A DNA stretch of 64,000 nt from Grifola frondosa (taxonomy: Eukaryota; Basidiomycota; Agaricomycetes; Polyporales; Grifolaceae). This document shows positions 33,367 to 44,819 of this stretch, in pieces. How positions within the stretch are numbered: the stretch's first letter is position 1; every line of letters starts with the position of its first letter. The DNA lies in the NCBI GenBank assembly GCA_001683735.1, contig LUGG01000018.1, positions 124,001 through 188,000 on the forward strand, in the 5' to 3' direction. The notes under the pieces were generated by a model. That model was not told where the DNA came from. It did not search any database and worked only from the letters and a program-made list of their open reading frames with translations. A program made the translations under genes and the position numbers.

Positions 33367-34791
33367 ATGCGCAGATTGACACGACTCATCTCTCTTTTGG
33401 TTTACCAGCTCAGCTACTCATTGGGCTCTGCTCCATCTCACACCTCATTGACTTTCGAGATACAGCAGGAATATAGACCCATACTCCATGATGATCTTCG
33501 CGACGTTCAATCTGCCTTCGATATATCTCCCCTCGTTGCAGAATTAGCTTCGCGGACTATAACTCTCCAAGCCCGGCCGACTACAGTTTATCGGCCCCGA
33601 TCGACTACGGCATTGCAGCGTGCTCGACTCAGATCTCTGCAGCATGCCGAGAGTGAGCTCGTGGAGTGGGATCAGGTCGAGGTTACTGGACCGGATATAG
33701 AGGATAAATACACTTTAGCACAGCTCGCGCGAATTTCGGGCAATGCGTATGCATTGCCCGAGGCGAAGAATTGGTACGATATCGATCCTACTTGGAATAA
33801 TGTACGTCACGATGCGAGTACCCGATTTTCTCAGCCATTCTCATAGATGTTATTAGAGTTTCCCATTTGGCTGGGAGGATGCTACGGATGGTTTCCGCGG
33901 GCACGTTTTCGTCTCTCCCTCCAACTCCACTGTCATTTTGTCTATAAAGGGCACGACCTTGCAGGGTCCCACCTCCAGAAAGGACAAATTCAATGATAAT
34001 CTCCTCTTTTCTTGCTGCTGTGCCCGCGTGGACTTCTCGTGGATATTCAGCACCGTGTGCGGGTGCTATTCGGGGAGCTGGAAGTGCGACCGCGGTTGCC
34101 TAAGTGATGCACTGATCCAAGACAGTCTATTCTATAGTGTCGGCGTCGTAAGTCGACATCGTGAACTCTCCAAACGTTTCCGCTCATCTTTACTCTCGAC
34201 CTGCGCAGGGCTTGATCAACAATCTCACCTCGCTCTATCCCTCTTCTGATATCTGGCTAGTCGGTCACTCCCTCGGGGGCGCGCTTGCTTCGCTCCTTGC
34301 AACCACGTTCGGCTTGCCCGCAGTCGCGTTCGAATCCCCCGGAGAGCGCGTTGCAGCCCAGCGCCTCCACCTGCCCATGCCGCCCGACGGCGACTCTCCC
34401 GTGACACACGTCTATCATAATGCCGACCCCATCCCGCAAGGTGCATGCACGGGCGTGGGCTCGCCGTGCGTGCACGCTGGGTTCGCGCTTGAGACGCGGT
34501 GCCATCTGGGCAAGTCCATCGTGTATGATACTGTTGGGAAGCTGGGATGGAAGGTGGACGTCAGGAGGCATGTAATCAAGGACGTGATTACGAAGGTGTT
34601 AGAGGTGGAGCCGGAAGGTGGCTGGGAGACAGGAGAAGATGGTCTGGAGTTAGATGTGCCGATAGCCAGGGAGGAGGTAGATTGCGTGGTGAGTGCAGGT
34701 GTCCTGCTATGTTGTCCATCTCGCTCATTGGGTCGATTTCCAGGACTGCTTTAAGTGGGAATTCGGGGATTTTAAGGATGGTTGTCTATGA
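33367..34791 (+). CDS. ATG15: ATG15-type vacuolar/autophagic phospholipase
   Basis: Lipase that breaks down membranes of autophagic bodies delivered to the vacuole. Four exons: 33367-33801, 33857-34147, 34209-34688 and 34744-34791, all GT-AG. An N-terminal hydrophobic segment after MRRLTRLIS fits the signal anchor of the family. Conserved blocks are VTGPDIEDKYTLAQLARISG, NWYDIDPTWN, SIKGTTLQGPTS, the Cys-rich CCCARVDFSWIF ... GCY, the nucleophile elbow GHSLGGALAS, AFESPGE, HVYHNADPIPQGACTG with the catalytic Asp, and RRHVIKDVI with the likely His. The frame is intact throughout. The tail EVDCVDCFKWEFGDF is formed by the last splice. Confidence 0.93.
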
Positions 34792-34860
34792 CTTGTGTCA
34801 ATAAGATTAGATTGTATTCTAGTGTAGATCAAGGTATATGTATAACACTCCACATGTTGT

Positions 34861-36691
34861 CTAATTTATACGCAAGCCTTCAAACTCCTGCCCACCAATT
34901 AACCGCCCCTCGACGTACACCTTCCTAACGTTGCGATCATCCCCACAAAACAAGAACCGTTCCAACATTCCTCCAGCTCCTTTTCTCCGTCTTCCCGACG
35001 CCTTCGTCGCCGTGCTCGCCGCCGCTCCCGCGTACGCCGAGCTCCATGTCCAGGTCGGCGCCCAAATCGCGGGGTTACCCGCGTCTGTGCGCACGCTGAC
35101 ACGAGCGCATCGAACGCCTTGCCCGGCGCGAGCGACCCAATGCGCGACTCGAGATTGCACACCTCCGCGCCGCCCAGCGTCGCGAGATGCAGCAGCGTTG
35201 CCACCGGGAGCGGGCGGTTGGTAAACCGCGAGCCAGTGCCGTCTGCCGGCGGGTTCTGCATGGCGACCACTTTGGAGCACATGCTAGCGTGCTGGATGGC
35301 TGCAAGCACCGAAGGCGAGAAACCGCCCGAGACGTCGGTGCCCAGTCCCACCTGCGGAGTCACTCGCATTTCAGCACGAGGTCAAACACTCGTGAATCAT
35401 CCCTACCTTGATCCGTGATCGAGGAGCATGCCGACCTTGGTGCACCCGCTGCGCAGGTTGAAGTTGCTCGTCGGGCAGTGGCTCACGCCGACCCTCCGAG
35501 CCTTGAGGATCGCCACTCCGCCGGCTCGAGGTGCACTGCGTGCGCAAGGATCGTGTTCTCGCGCAGCAGCCCGTACGCGTCGTAACGCCGCGTACGTCCC
35601 AGAGCCCCGCGTACCGAGACCGCGTGCGCGTGCGCGGGGAGGGATTCCGGGGGGAAGAGCTGCTTCGTAAACACGACCTCGGACTCGTTTCGGAGATGTG
35701 CGTTTGGATCGCGAGCGCGGGGTCCGACGCAGCAGCGCGCGAGCCCGGAGAGCAGCGCAGGCGTGCAGACATCGCGAAGCGTGGGGTGAGTATGGGCTGC
35801 ACCAGCGCGCTGTGTGTGCGCGGGATGGCGCGGATGTGCGCGATTAGCTCGCGAGTTGCGGCGAGGGATGCCTCGGCAGAGGGCTCGATATAGTAGTCGG
35901 GAGAGTTCTGGTCCATGTTACATTTCTGAGGACGATGACGTGATTCGGCTGTGATCGGTGCAACAGTAGTGGGCGAGCTTACCTACCCCGACGAATGCAC
36001 GCTGTCCTGGGCAGAGGGGAGCGTCAGAAATCTACTTGTGGGAAGGTTATCGCGTGATATACCGTATGCATGCACGATTTCGGCTAGTGCCTTCGTGCTC
36101 TCTAAATGCAATGTTCCATAATAGCAACAAGTTGTGGACTAAAGAAAGTTCAGGTCATATCAAATGGCATATGGCGCGGTTGCACTCACTCCGTAGTCAA
36201 TTGTCCTCCTGATGATGGATTTGTATGCCCGTCGGGCGAAGCCAACGTCGGAGAACCTAGATTCCATTGGAAATGTTACTTCAGACAGCCAATCCAAAAG
36301 CTCGTGCTCTTGACCGCTATGTCAGATAAATCAGTCACGGGCTTCACGAATACAACGCTACAACATGCCTGCCAATATTGGGGCCTGCGGGGCGTGCTGC
36401 AGCACAGTATGAGTTGACTTTCGAGTAATTCATCGCGCACGAGACCACTCACAATATGGGTATCGATGAAGCCAGGCATCAGAAACTCACCCATCTTGAG
36501 CCGTATTAGCTCTGCGTCAGATGCGACGCCGTGTTGTGCTAGCATGTCGGGCAGGGTGCTGGCAGGCACATCCTCCTCTATCCACTCTATCTCTCCACTT
36601 GTGCGCGATACGGACAACAGGGAGTGAGGGAGGGCAAGGTACGACGTCAGCGACACCGGGGGATCAGGGCACCATAGAATATGGTCGGCAT
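34861..36691 (-). CDS. GUD1: guanine deaminase, multiple single-base frameshifts
   Basis: Amidohydrolase converting guanine to xanthine in purine salvage. From ATG 36691 (MPTIFYGALI) the order is VSLTSYLALPHSLL, GEFLMPGFIDTHI joined by an intron to HAPQ (the HxH zinc motif), HELLDWLSEVTFPME, YYGTLHLESTKALAE, NMDQNSPDYYIEP, QTHISE (zinc His), YDAYGLLRENTILAHAVHL, HCPTSNFNLRSG, GLGTDVSGGFSPSVLAAIQHAS, and a tail ending EFEGLRIN. At least seven single-base deletions must be allowed, for example in the G run 36658-36662 and near 35515, 35689, 35740 and 35775. The family is certain; whether the gene is broken or the sequence is faulty is open. Confidence 0.85.
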
Positions 36692-38690
36692 TCTGGTCAG
36701 TTGCGCGGAGGGTGAGCGCAACGACGACAGCGGATTGACGATAAGGCAGGTCGCCGCAGCGCCCGAGTCCGCTAGAGGTGGCGTAATACTCCGATCACGG
36801 GAGGGCTGCTGTTTTAGGAAGGTGTATAAGATCGGCTCTGCCGCGCCTCATTTGAATATTTGATGGGCCGACAGCTGAAGAATGTGTTTCGTCAGAATAT
36901 CTTCGCAGGAATCGTGGCGATGGGTCGAAAGGTTGAAAGCAATTACAACAAGGAGTCAGGGTAATGCGATGTAATGATACGATCATCAATAATGTTCACT
37001 CGTGATCGCAATGGTACGACGTCAGAAATACCATCGCTACATGTATCGTGTAAGAACTGTAATGCACGGATTAAGTAAGTAGGAATTACTTATAATAAGA
37101 GCATGATTCTCTTTATTTTTGCGTCGAGTAGAGTAGATTTGCTACGAGGTAGGCGAACACCATAAAGCTACCTTGGGAATTTAGCTGGTCCGAGGAATCG
37201 ATCCTGGCTACACGAGTATTCTCTACGCGCCGTCTGGAACGACGGGGAAATATATATGACCGCAGGCATGGAATCGATGTGGTCCTAAAATGATTGCACC
37301 AAAATGATTGCATCCGATCATTGGGGTCACACGTAGCGCGGCCCGCGAGAGGGGATGACCTCCTGGTGACGATTACTTAGCGTGGAGAGGAACACCGTGT
37401 GAGGGGTTGCCTATGGTGGGTTGCTGTTATCTGACATAACCAGGTTCGACTGCTTAGTTCGACAACACGTCGCACTATGATTGTCTCCTGGTCCAAGCCT
37501 CAAGCCTGATTTATAGAAACACCGCCATAGACATTCTCGATGCTTTTTACGGAAACGCTTCGGAAAAGCCACTCTTCCTCCGTTAGCCTTGTCGTAGTAA
37601 GTCTGGCACTGAATTAAATGAGAAGAATGCCATTACCCGTGTCAACTTGACATCATCATTCTGAGAAGCACATCTTGACACGTCTGCGAAAAGTTGGATC
37701 CTCCTTCAGCTCCGCGGCTCGACTTTTGAATACATTTCAGGCCATTGACGCATCGAATACCGCGTTATCTGCGTCACAAATATTGCTAGAGCCTTTATGA
37801 GAAGTAAGTTAGCATGAAACGCGTCGAAGGGAGTAAGATGGTGTTTATGATCGAGAAGATGCGTCAAGACGCGCCTGTGGCTGAATTGCCCGTGCTACCA
37901 TGCGGCACGGCTGGTGAGACGTACACGTCGACATTGCGCGCATCGGCTATGATTACCGATGCGTTACCGTCTGAAGTGGTTGGCATTGAAGATAAATGAT
38001 GTGCCTCTGAGGTCTCCGTCGGATCCACAGGTCCAGGTGGGCTGCACACGTGCGAGATGGTCGCGCAATCTACTCGGATCGATGGGGCTAGTAATGCTCT
38101 TCTATCGCAGGAGGCCGACCATCAAGAGCAAGCGGCTTCAATTGCCCCATACAAGTGAGAAACAAGGAAGTGGTCGCGACGACCGTGCTGAAGTGGGCGG
38201 AAGAAGCCAGATCGTGAACAAGGGAGCACGCGACTCAGTGGCTGAACCGGAAATGTTGTAACCGCGAGCTTGACTGGTGCCAAGCGTCTGCATACTTTGG
38301 GTTTGCACAAAGTCTCCTGCAGCTTGGGGTAGTCTAGCAACTTGCTGATCGATGATAAGTAGTGTGGAAAATCCGGGCGATATCCAAGGACATGTGCTAG
38401 CGTGTGCTGCGCTGGTGTGAGCGATCACCGTAATGACGCGGGCGGTGACTGCTCCTGTGTGCCTCAACTTCACTCTGTGTCCAAGCTGTCCTCCAGCAAC
38501 CATGCACAAGCTACAGGACGCTGCGCCGGGTCGAAGAAAGGATGTCTCAGGGAGGGAAAAGGCGGGAGTAAGGATAAGGATTAAGGCGAGGAGAAGGGAG
38601 GACTGGGCTGAGTGCCTTGATGGACTGGCGCTTCCGGCTCCTTCACATCTTACATCCGATATTGCCCACATATAAATTTCTTTTCTCGTT
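36692..38690. other. 2-kb stretch without a supported gene
   Basis: Several overlapping frames exist on both strands (longest on the minus strand at 38138-38767) but none shows splice logic, conserved motifs or consistent codon use. Parts must be promoters of guanine deaminase and of the downstream hypothetical gene. No tRNA found. Confidence 0.4.
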
Positions 38691-39732
38691 ATGCCTTCGT
38701 CCCCACTTCCTCCCGTCCTCACCTCTGCACATCCTGGTCGTCGACCTCGCTGTCGACCTATACCCATCTCTTACTCCGTCTCCTCATCCTCGTTCCCAAG
38801 GACGTGTCATTATCCTTCCAACCCTCATACTACGCACATTATGCCGTCTCTACGGGCACCGTCTCTTCTCCCGCCGTCGTGCTTCTCCCTACCAGCACTC
38901 CCCTTCTCCTACCAATCGGGATGTCAATGCACGCGCACGCGCACACGGAGACGCAGATCCCGCCGGTCTTCGGGCTCCGACACTCATACTCGTAGAGTCC
39001 TTGCTGACATCGACTGGTGGAGGGTCCAAGATGGACAGCTTGACGAGCCACCATCACCCTCCCGAAACCGTGACACACCAGCTCCTCGACGCCAGCGAGG
39101 AGCAGGCGTCGACGTCGACGATGCCATATCCGTGATTGAAGGCCCCCGTCATACCTCCATCCCGACGTTCTGGCAACCCTCCGCGGGTATGGGCACGAAT
39201 GCACTCGATAACGTGCCTCCTTCTGTGCCGTTTTGGGCAGTGGCGGTGGACGAGTCTCATGGTACAAGCTCGCCAGAGGTATGTATGCTCTTCCAGCTCG
39301 CACGCCACAGTTGTTATAATTCATACTGACAACCAGGCACTCCTCTCACAGTCGCTCTCTCCCCTGCCCGAGTTCGCAGACCTGTCTATCTCGCCGCGTA
39401 CCCCGCGGCGTCGCCGGTCCTCGCGCTCGTCGGCGTCATCTCTCGAGAGCTCGCCGGAGTCTGATAATGGCTCGCTTTTCCCGATGCCCACTTTCACGGA
39501 CTTGCTTAGTCCTTCTCTGACTGTGCTGCCTCCCGCGTCGGCGTCCGGCAGGGCTGCCCGACCCTCGCGGGGTCGGGTGACGCCACCGTTAATCCGCGCG
39601 TCGAGCTATTCCGCTGTGGAGTTCCAAATCTCCACAAGTCGCCGCGATGACAGGTTTGATGATATCCCTATGCCCCAGCTGCCCTTCTTCTCGACAGCAA
39701 CGATCGACCCAGAAGATCTTTTTTACTATTAA
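38691..39732 (+). CDS. Ser/Pro/Arg-rich hypothetical protein
   Basis: Two exons, 38691-39278 and 39337-39732, joined by a 58-nt GT-AG intron that preserves frame (SPE to ALLSQSLSPL). The first exon starts MPSSPLPPVLTSAHPGRRPR and holds RRVLADIDWWRV, a tryptophan motif that looks conserved. The second has PLPEFADLSISPRTPRRRR, Ser-rich stretches and ends PQLPFFSTATIDPEDLFYY. The protein is largely disordered with no membrane segment. Part of exon 1 also reads plausibly in another frame (about 38804-38990), so an indel there is possible. I do not recognise a function. Confidence 0.6.
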
Positions 39733-40797
39733 AGTTTACGCGTTTATCGTCGCATCCATACCGGGGTCATTCGCAGACGAAGAAAAGTGTTGAGAATACA
39801 CAACTGCCATCATCTTGTTTCTCGCTTTCCTACCAACGTCCTTACGCCGGCATTTTGTTGCCCTCATCACCTTCTATCCCCATCAAGAGCTGCTCGCGAA
39901 CGCTGACCGCGTGCTTTACCTATCTCCATTTATCACGCCACCACCTCCTATCTGCCCAGTCTATCATCACGACGAACCGGTATCTCTCGCCTATCCGCTG
40001 TGCAGATTCTCCGCTCAGACACCTCTACTCGGGGTTCTCTCCACCCCTATGCGTACTCCCTCCTCTCATCTGAACTCTGTATCTCACATCATCGTTCCCC
40101 TCAAGTTACTTATCCTTCAATTCATTCGTCTCGTTGCATTCAATTGGTTCTTTGCGTCTCGCTGCAGTTTGAACATCGATCCGTTTACGACTCCGCATCT
40201 CGGCCCCGGGTATCTCGCATCGTTCTGTGATTGCTTTCCATGACCAGATGACCCACGACGTGCTTCCTTCTCATGTCCATTGACGTCACGTCTGTCCCAG
40301 TGTTTCTTGCTTCGCGTTGTCGAATGAATTGCTTGAAGTAGAATATCTCAGTTTTCTTTGTCTTCTATCATTGCTTATCCTCATGTATGGCCCATTCTTG
40401 CTCTCTTGTTTGTTATCGCGCACGACCTTCACGATCTGCCCTTTTTTTGTACATAAAACCTGGCTCGATCCTCTTCACCAACTTCAAATACGTTCATGTA
40501 CGGTAGTTACTCGTCTTGTTATATCGCAAGACTTGTCATTCCGCCAAATACATGATGCGACTATCACACAGTATGCACAACTAAAACATGCACACCGCCT
40601 CCGGAAGTGCCCTCGCCGCGTCGCAGTCAGCTGACAGCCAAGCTCGAATGCGGTCGCCATCGTCGCCGCGGTGCCACCACACCAAGGTGCGATATCGCAC
40701 AACGATTGGGGAAGATCCCCAACCCTACCCCATCCTGCCCGGCGAGCTGCACGCTATCTGCACGGAGCCAGCGATAGGCGTCTGCGGGCGACCGCCA
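39733..40797. other. 3' UTR and intergenic, no gene
   Basis: C/T-rich sequence following the hypothetical gene; open frames present but without motifs or splicing. Convergent with the capping-enzyme gene, so both 3' ends lie here. Confidence 0.45.
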
Positions 40798-42665
40798 TCA
40801 CCTGTACATCCCCGCCACCGTATCTGGACCCGTGACCTTGCTCCATCGCGACGTCGCGAGCGGGCCGTAATGCGGCTCCGCGTTCGGAGCCGCAGGGGCT
40901 GGTGCTGCGGGCTGCGGCTTGGGGGGGAGCGGTTGGGTATATGGAGCGTGCGTGGGTTTGGGTGGGAGCGGATGTGGCTGTGGGGGCTGCGATGGAGGCT
41001 GCGATGCCGCAGGCTGTCCCTGCCGAGCTTTCCACGAGTTCCGGATGGAAGACGAGCGCGCGAAGAGCTAGCGGGCAAGAACGGTTGAGCACAAGATAAC
41101 TCGTTGCAGAGCGGACTACTTACAATGTCTTTTTCTACGCCATCTGCGATGCTCTTGATGATGTTTTCTACGACGGATCTGTGGTTGCCGTTGGGCTTAT
41201 CGTCTCTGAAGCGCATCATGCGCCAATGCTCTTCGATAGGATCCCAGTGTACTTCGACGATTCGGTCGTCGAGTTGCTCGCCGGAAGACTTCATTCTGTG
41301 TGATGAGGACCAAACGTCAATCGCATAGCCTTGAGAGCTCAGAGGATGGACAGACGTTTCCCATTCGTCGTCCTCCACATGCATGACGTCGTAGAGCTCA
41401 TATCTCGGGATGCCTCGGTCATCGCCGCACCAAACGTGCAGTTCAAAAACAGGCTTTGCGAAGAAATCGGGCTGCGAAGGGCGCCCCGCTAAAGGAGGAA
41501 ATCGTAGCATTAACTTGAAGTCTATAGAGTTTTCCGATGGAGGTTTCCACTTCAAACTATCAAGGTCGTCAAATAACGGTCAGATCGAGACAGTGGAGAT
41601 CGAAAAAATTATACCCACATATTATGATCTGTCCCTGGAATATAAGAGGTGGAGACACAAGTGTATATCAGGCCATCGTTTCCGTGCTGTAGCGCCGGAA
41701 TGTCGATGTTGAACACGTCCTCTACGTGGTACGATAATTGAACGTTTTTGATTTTAATGCTGTTCACCCAATGAGCGACGCATACAGCGTAATGCGAGAA
41801 TTGACGTACTCAAATGGCTGGGTTTCGGCCATGCGAGGGTGGTCTTGCATCATCTTAGCATATGGCTTGTAGAACCATGCCTTCAGTCGCTAAAACAAAC
41901 AAAGGCGCGTCAGCTCGCCCGGCCATCATAGACGAGGACAGACAACAACGTACTCCATACCGTTTATCAAGGGTCCTTGACATGACATTCTGATCATCGA
42001 CCACCAAACAGTCGAAAGCCAGATATCGCAGCGTTTCCTGGAATAAGGACATCAGCGTATCACACATGTGGATGGAAGAAGAGGCACTAACCTGCTGCGT
42101 GCGAGGATCGACGTCTATTACAAGCTCGCCGTCGACGATGGAATTACGGAGGGGATTCCGGGGATTCTCGTGATGTGGAAAGAAGAGACCGCTTAATTGG
42201 CGATAGGTGTTGTGGCGGTCGATCTGGAGAGCCACAGCAGAAGAAAGGTCTCAACTAATTGACACTAGAGTAGCGAGATTATCAGACCTACTATGTAGAC
42301 CATCTGATCCATTGTATGGATGTCCGTCTGGACAAATAGAAGGACACGGACCCCATCGGACTTCTCGCATACCCAATAACTGCAAACGAATGGTTCGTTG
42401 AGCATGTAAGCAAATGACGGCACGGCACCATATACTTACTCTTGGGCTTCCAGCTTGTCCAGATCCTTCAGGCCGAAGCTGACAGGTTGACTCCCCGGAA
42501 ACCTTTACGAAAGCACTGCATAAGCTGATGCCAAATGCACCATCGGAACGCGCGTTACCGCTCATTGTCAAGTCCGCAGAGCTTAGCTACGAGCTGCTTC
42601 AGCCAAATTTCTTGGTCTGAGTTGTGAACAACAACAACGCCTGGAAGGTCCGGTATGCTAGCCAT
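40798..42665 (-). CDS. CEG1: mRNA guanylyltransferase (capping enzyme alpha subunit)
   Basis: Transfers GMP to the 5' end of pre-mRNA. Reads from MASIPDLPGVVVVHN (42665) through about nine exons. Nucleotidyltransferase motifs appear in order: I, CEKSDGVRV with the GMP-accepting Lys; III, VDGELVID; IIIa, RYLAFDCLVVDD; IV, NDGLIYT; V, ILKWKPPSENS; then the OB-fold part with WCGDDRG, DDEWE, IVEVHWDP and VI, MRFRDDKPNGN. The last exon adds a Pro/Gln-rich tail ending VAGMYR with stop at 40798-40800, longer than the yeast enzyme's end. No triphosphatase domain is fused, as is usual in fungi. No frameshift needed. Confidence 0.92.
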
Positions 42666-43034
42666 GCAGAAATCCAGAAGTGGAATGAGACGAAAGTAGC
42701 ACACGCGCCACAAGTTCAACGGGAAGAGACGTGACGAGATGGACGTGACGACACGCGTTTGTGTTTGTGACATATCGCGTGACGGCCGAGTCAAACCACT
42801 AGTACGCACGCGGACTGTCAGCGGTAGCCACGAAGCATCGGCTCCATTGCAACGGAACTTAGACGGGCATTGCACATCGCATAATTTTTCAGAACGCATC
42901 GTCAACGTTGGGCTGCGCATTCATGGTATTTTCATAGGTAGCAGTACAGATGAGAGGGAGCTATAAGATTCACAAACACACAGCGGCAAGGACGAAAAGA
43001 AGTGAAAGACGACAACGAGCATGCAAAATCCAGT
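42666..43034. other. intergenic, promoter of capping enzyme and 3' end of SKP1
   Basis: 370 bp between two minus-strand genes. Nothing coding seen. Confidence 0.5.
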
Positions 43035-43821
43035 CTAACGATCCTCCGCCCATTCCTGTTTATTGAGATGAGGTCAGATGGCGTCTAGGCAGACACAGGT
43101 TAACACTTACGTTCTCCTTCTTGATTTGAGCCTAAATATGTCATTGTGAGTGTCTTCCGAACCTAGAATGAAAAATGGTACCACTCCTCCTCCGGAGTAA
43201 AGTCCGTTCACGATGTTGAAGAGCTTGCGGATCTCCTCCGGCGTCTTTCCCTTGATCATGTTCGCGACCGTCTTGCATCCAACATCGCTGCAGCGCGTGT
43301 GGGGGTTCGTCAAAAGATAACGGCATGTGTGTAAAACTCACAGCAGGGGCTTGATATCCAGGTAGTTTGCGGCAAGGATGATTTCAAACAGCATCTCCTG
43401 GTCAACAGTGATGAACTTCTGGTCCCACTCGCTGATGTCAGTTGTCCGCTTGCGCGTCTCATCCTGGCTTTGTTCAGCATCAGCGGCCGGTAGAGGCTCT
43501 CCCCGGTGGTGTTCGCAATACTCAAGGACCTAGATTGACAACACGAGGTCAGGGGAGATGCTGAACGCCACACACGACACTGCATGTAGGACAGCGCTGA
43601 ACGGATCACGAACGCACCTTCTTCAGCACACTCGAGGAGACGTTGGGCAGAGGAATCGGCTGATCGCTTTCACCGACATCTGTGTGCGAGCGCCATTAGA
43701 CAACAAGGAGCGAGTGGCGACGGAACTGACCTTCCAACATGTTTTTGATAAGAACGCTGCGCTCGGCGACCTCCTTGTCGACGGTAAATTGCTCATTGTC
43801 GGAAGTGACGAGGAGAACCAT
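43035..43821 (-). CDS. SKP1: SKP1, SCF ubiquitin ligase adaptor
   Basis: Links F-box proteins to cullin. Six exons from [20 protein letters not shown] (43821): then [84 protein letters not shown], then after two short introns AQIKKEN and EWAEDR. BTB/POZ fold N-terminal and F-box-binding helices C-terminal are complete in length (about 160 residues). One anomaly: where SKP1 proteins have VNDFTPEEE, this sequence gives VNGLYSGGG, a local frame slip that is restored at the next splice site. An extra base at 43204-43205 and a missing G at the donor near 43185 explain it. Confidence 0.9.
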
Positions 43822-43991
43822 GGTGAAAGATGAGGAAGAAGGTGTGGCGATTAGAGTCGATGTGAGTAGGGCGGTGTTGGGAGACAAGCGAGACCCGAGC
43901 GTTCCTTTTTGAATGTGTTGTTACATAAGCCGCTTGTCCCGCCACAGTGAGAGAAACGCGGCTGCGAGAGCACAAAAGACAATCCTAAACC
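43822..43991. promoter_or_regulatory. shared divergent promoter of SKP1 and bL27m
   Basis: Only 170 bp separate the two start codons, which point away from each other. Both 5' UTRs and promoters must fit here. No specific element assigned. Confidence 0.6.
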
Positions 43992-44597
43992 ATGTCACTC
44001 GCACTCATCCGAAAATGCCTAGAAACTGCTAGAAGCCCTTTCAGTAATCTCGGTACGTATGTGCCACTTGTTCTATTGACATTACGCCATATCTATCCTA
44101 TAGGCTTCGGTTCCGTGCGAACCGCTACAAAGCGAGCTGGAGGAACGGTCTCAAATCATGGTGGCTCCCCCGGAAAGCGGCTAGGCGTGAAGAAATACTC
44201 TGGTCCGTCACATTTTGTTCTTTTATTATTGCTGGAGCCACAATGTTGCACTGCAGATGAATTCGTCATTCCTGGAAATATCCTTGTCCGTCAGCGTGGC
44301 ACACAGTTCCATCCTGGGCAACATGTACGTTTTCCTTCTGTATCTGGCTTCGCGAGTGACTTGGAGGCCTTACGATTGCTTTGACAGGTCAAGATGGGTA
44401 GTGACCACACTCTGTATGCGACAGTGCCAGGCTATGTGCGTTTCTACAGGATACCTGGCTCGCGAAAAGACCGCAAGTATGTCGGCCTGGTATTGAACCG
44501 CGGAGAGAGGCTTCCTCGAGACGAGACAAATTCCGGACGCAGCCGGTACTTTGGCTTGGTGGATGTGAACGCCCTCCCCAAGGAGGCTATTGCATGA
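43992..44597 (+). CDS. MRP7: mitochondrial large-subunit ribosomal protein bL27m
   Basis: Four exons: 43992-44052, 44104-44202, 44257-44324 and 44388-44597. The N-terminus [15 protein letters not shown] is a plausible mitochondrial presequence. The L27 core reads [28 protein letters not shown], then [18 protein letters not shown] and [19 protein letters not shown], the bacterial L27 signature. The tail (about 45 residues, ending LPKEAIA) extends beyond bacterial L27. Intact frame. Confidence 0.93.
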
Positions 44598-44819
44598 CGG
44601 TCCTTACTCATTCGTACCAGAATGCATACACATCATTTTATTCCATGCCAAAAGATGTATAGCGCATACGTCACGGTACATTGTAGCTAATACTATAATC
44701 ACAGCGTTGAGTCTAGATATACAAGCAGAGCGGGGTATGTTACAAGTCCATCCGAAATCCACAGGAAAAGTGCATCGCCCCACGCACTCCTCTCTTGGTG
44801 TCGTTGAATATTACTACAA

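Noticed and set aside
37438..37470. GGTTCGACTGC as a tRNA T-loop
   Set aside because: No matching acceptor stem or other arms in the flanks.
38138..38767. 209-codon minus-strand frame upstream of the Ser/Pro-rich gene
   Set aside because: No conserved motif, unlikely composition for a protein, and it overlaps the start of a better-supported + strand gene.
39815..40243. 142-codon frame after the Ser/Pro-rich gene
   Set aside because: Follows a clear stop codon in C/T-rich 3' flank and shows no domain or intron logic.
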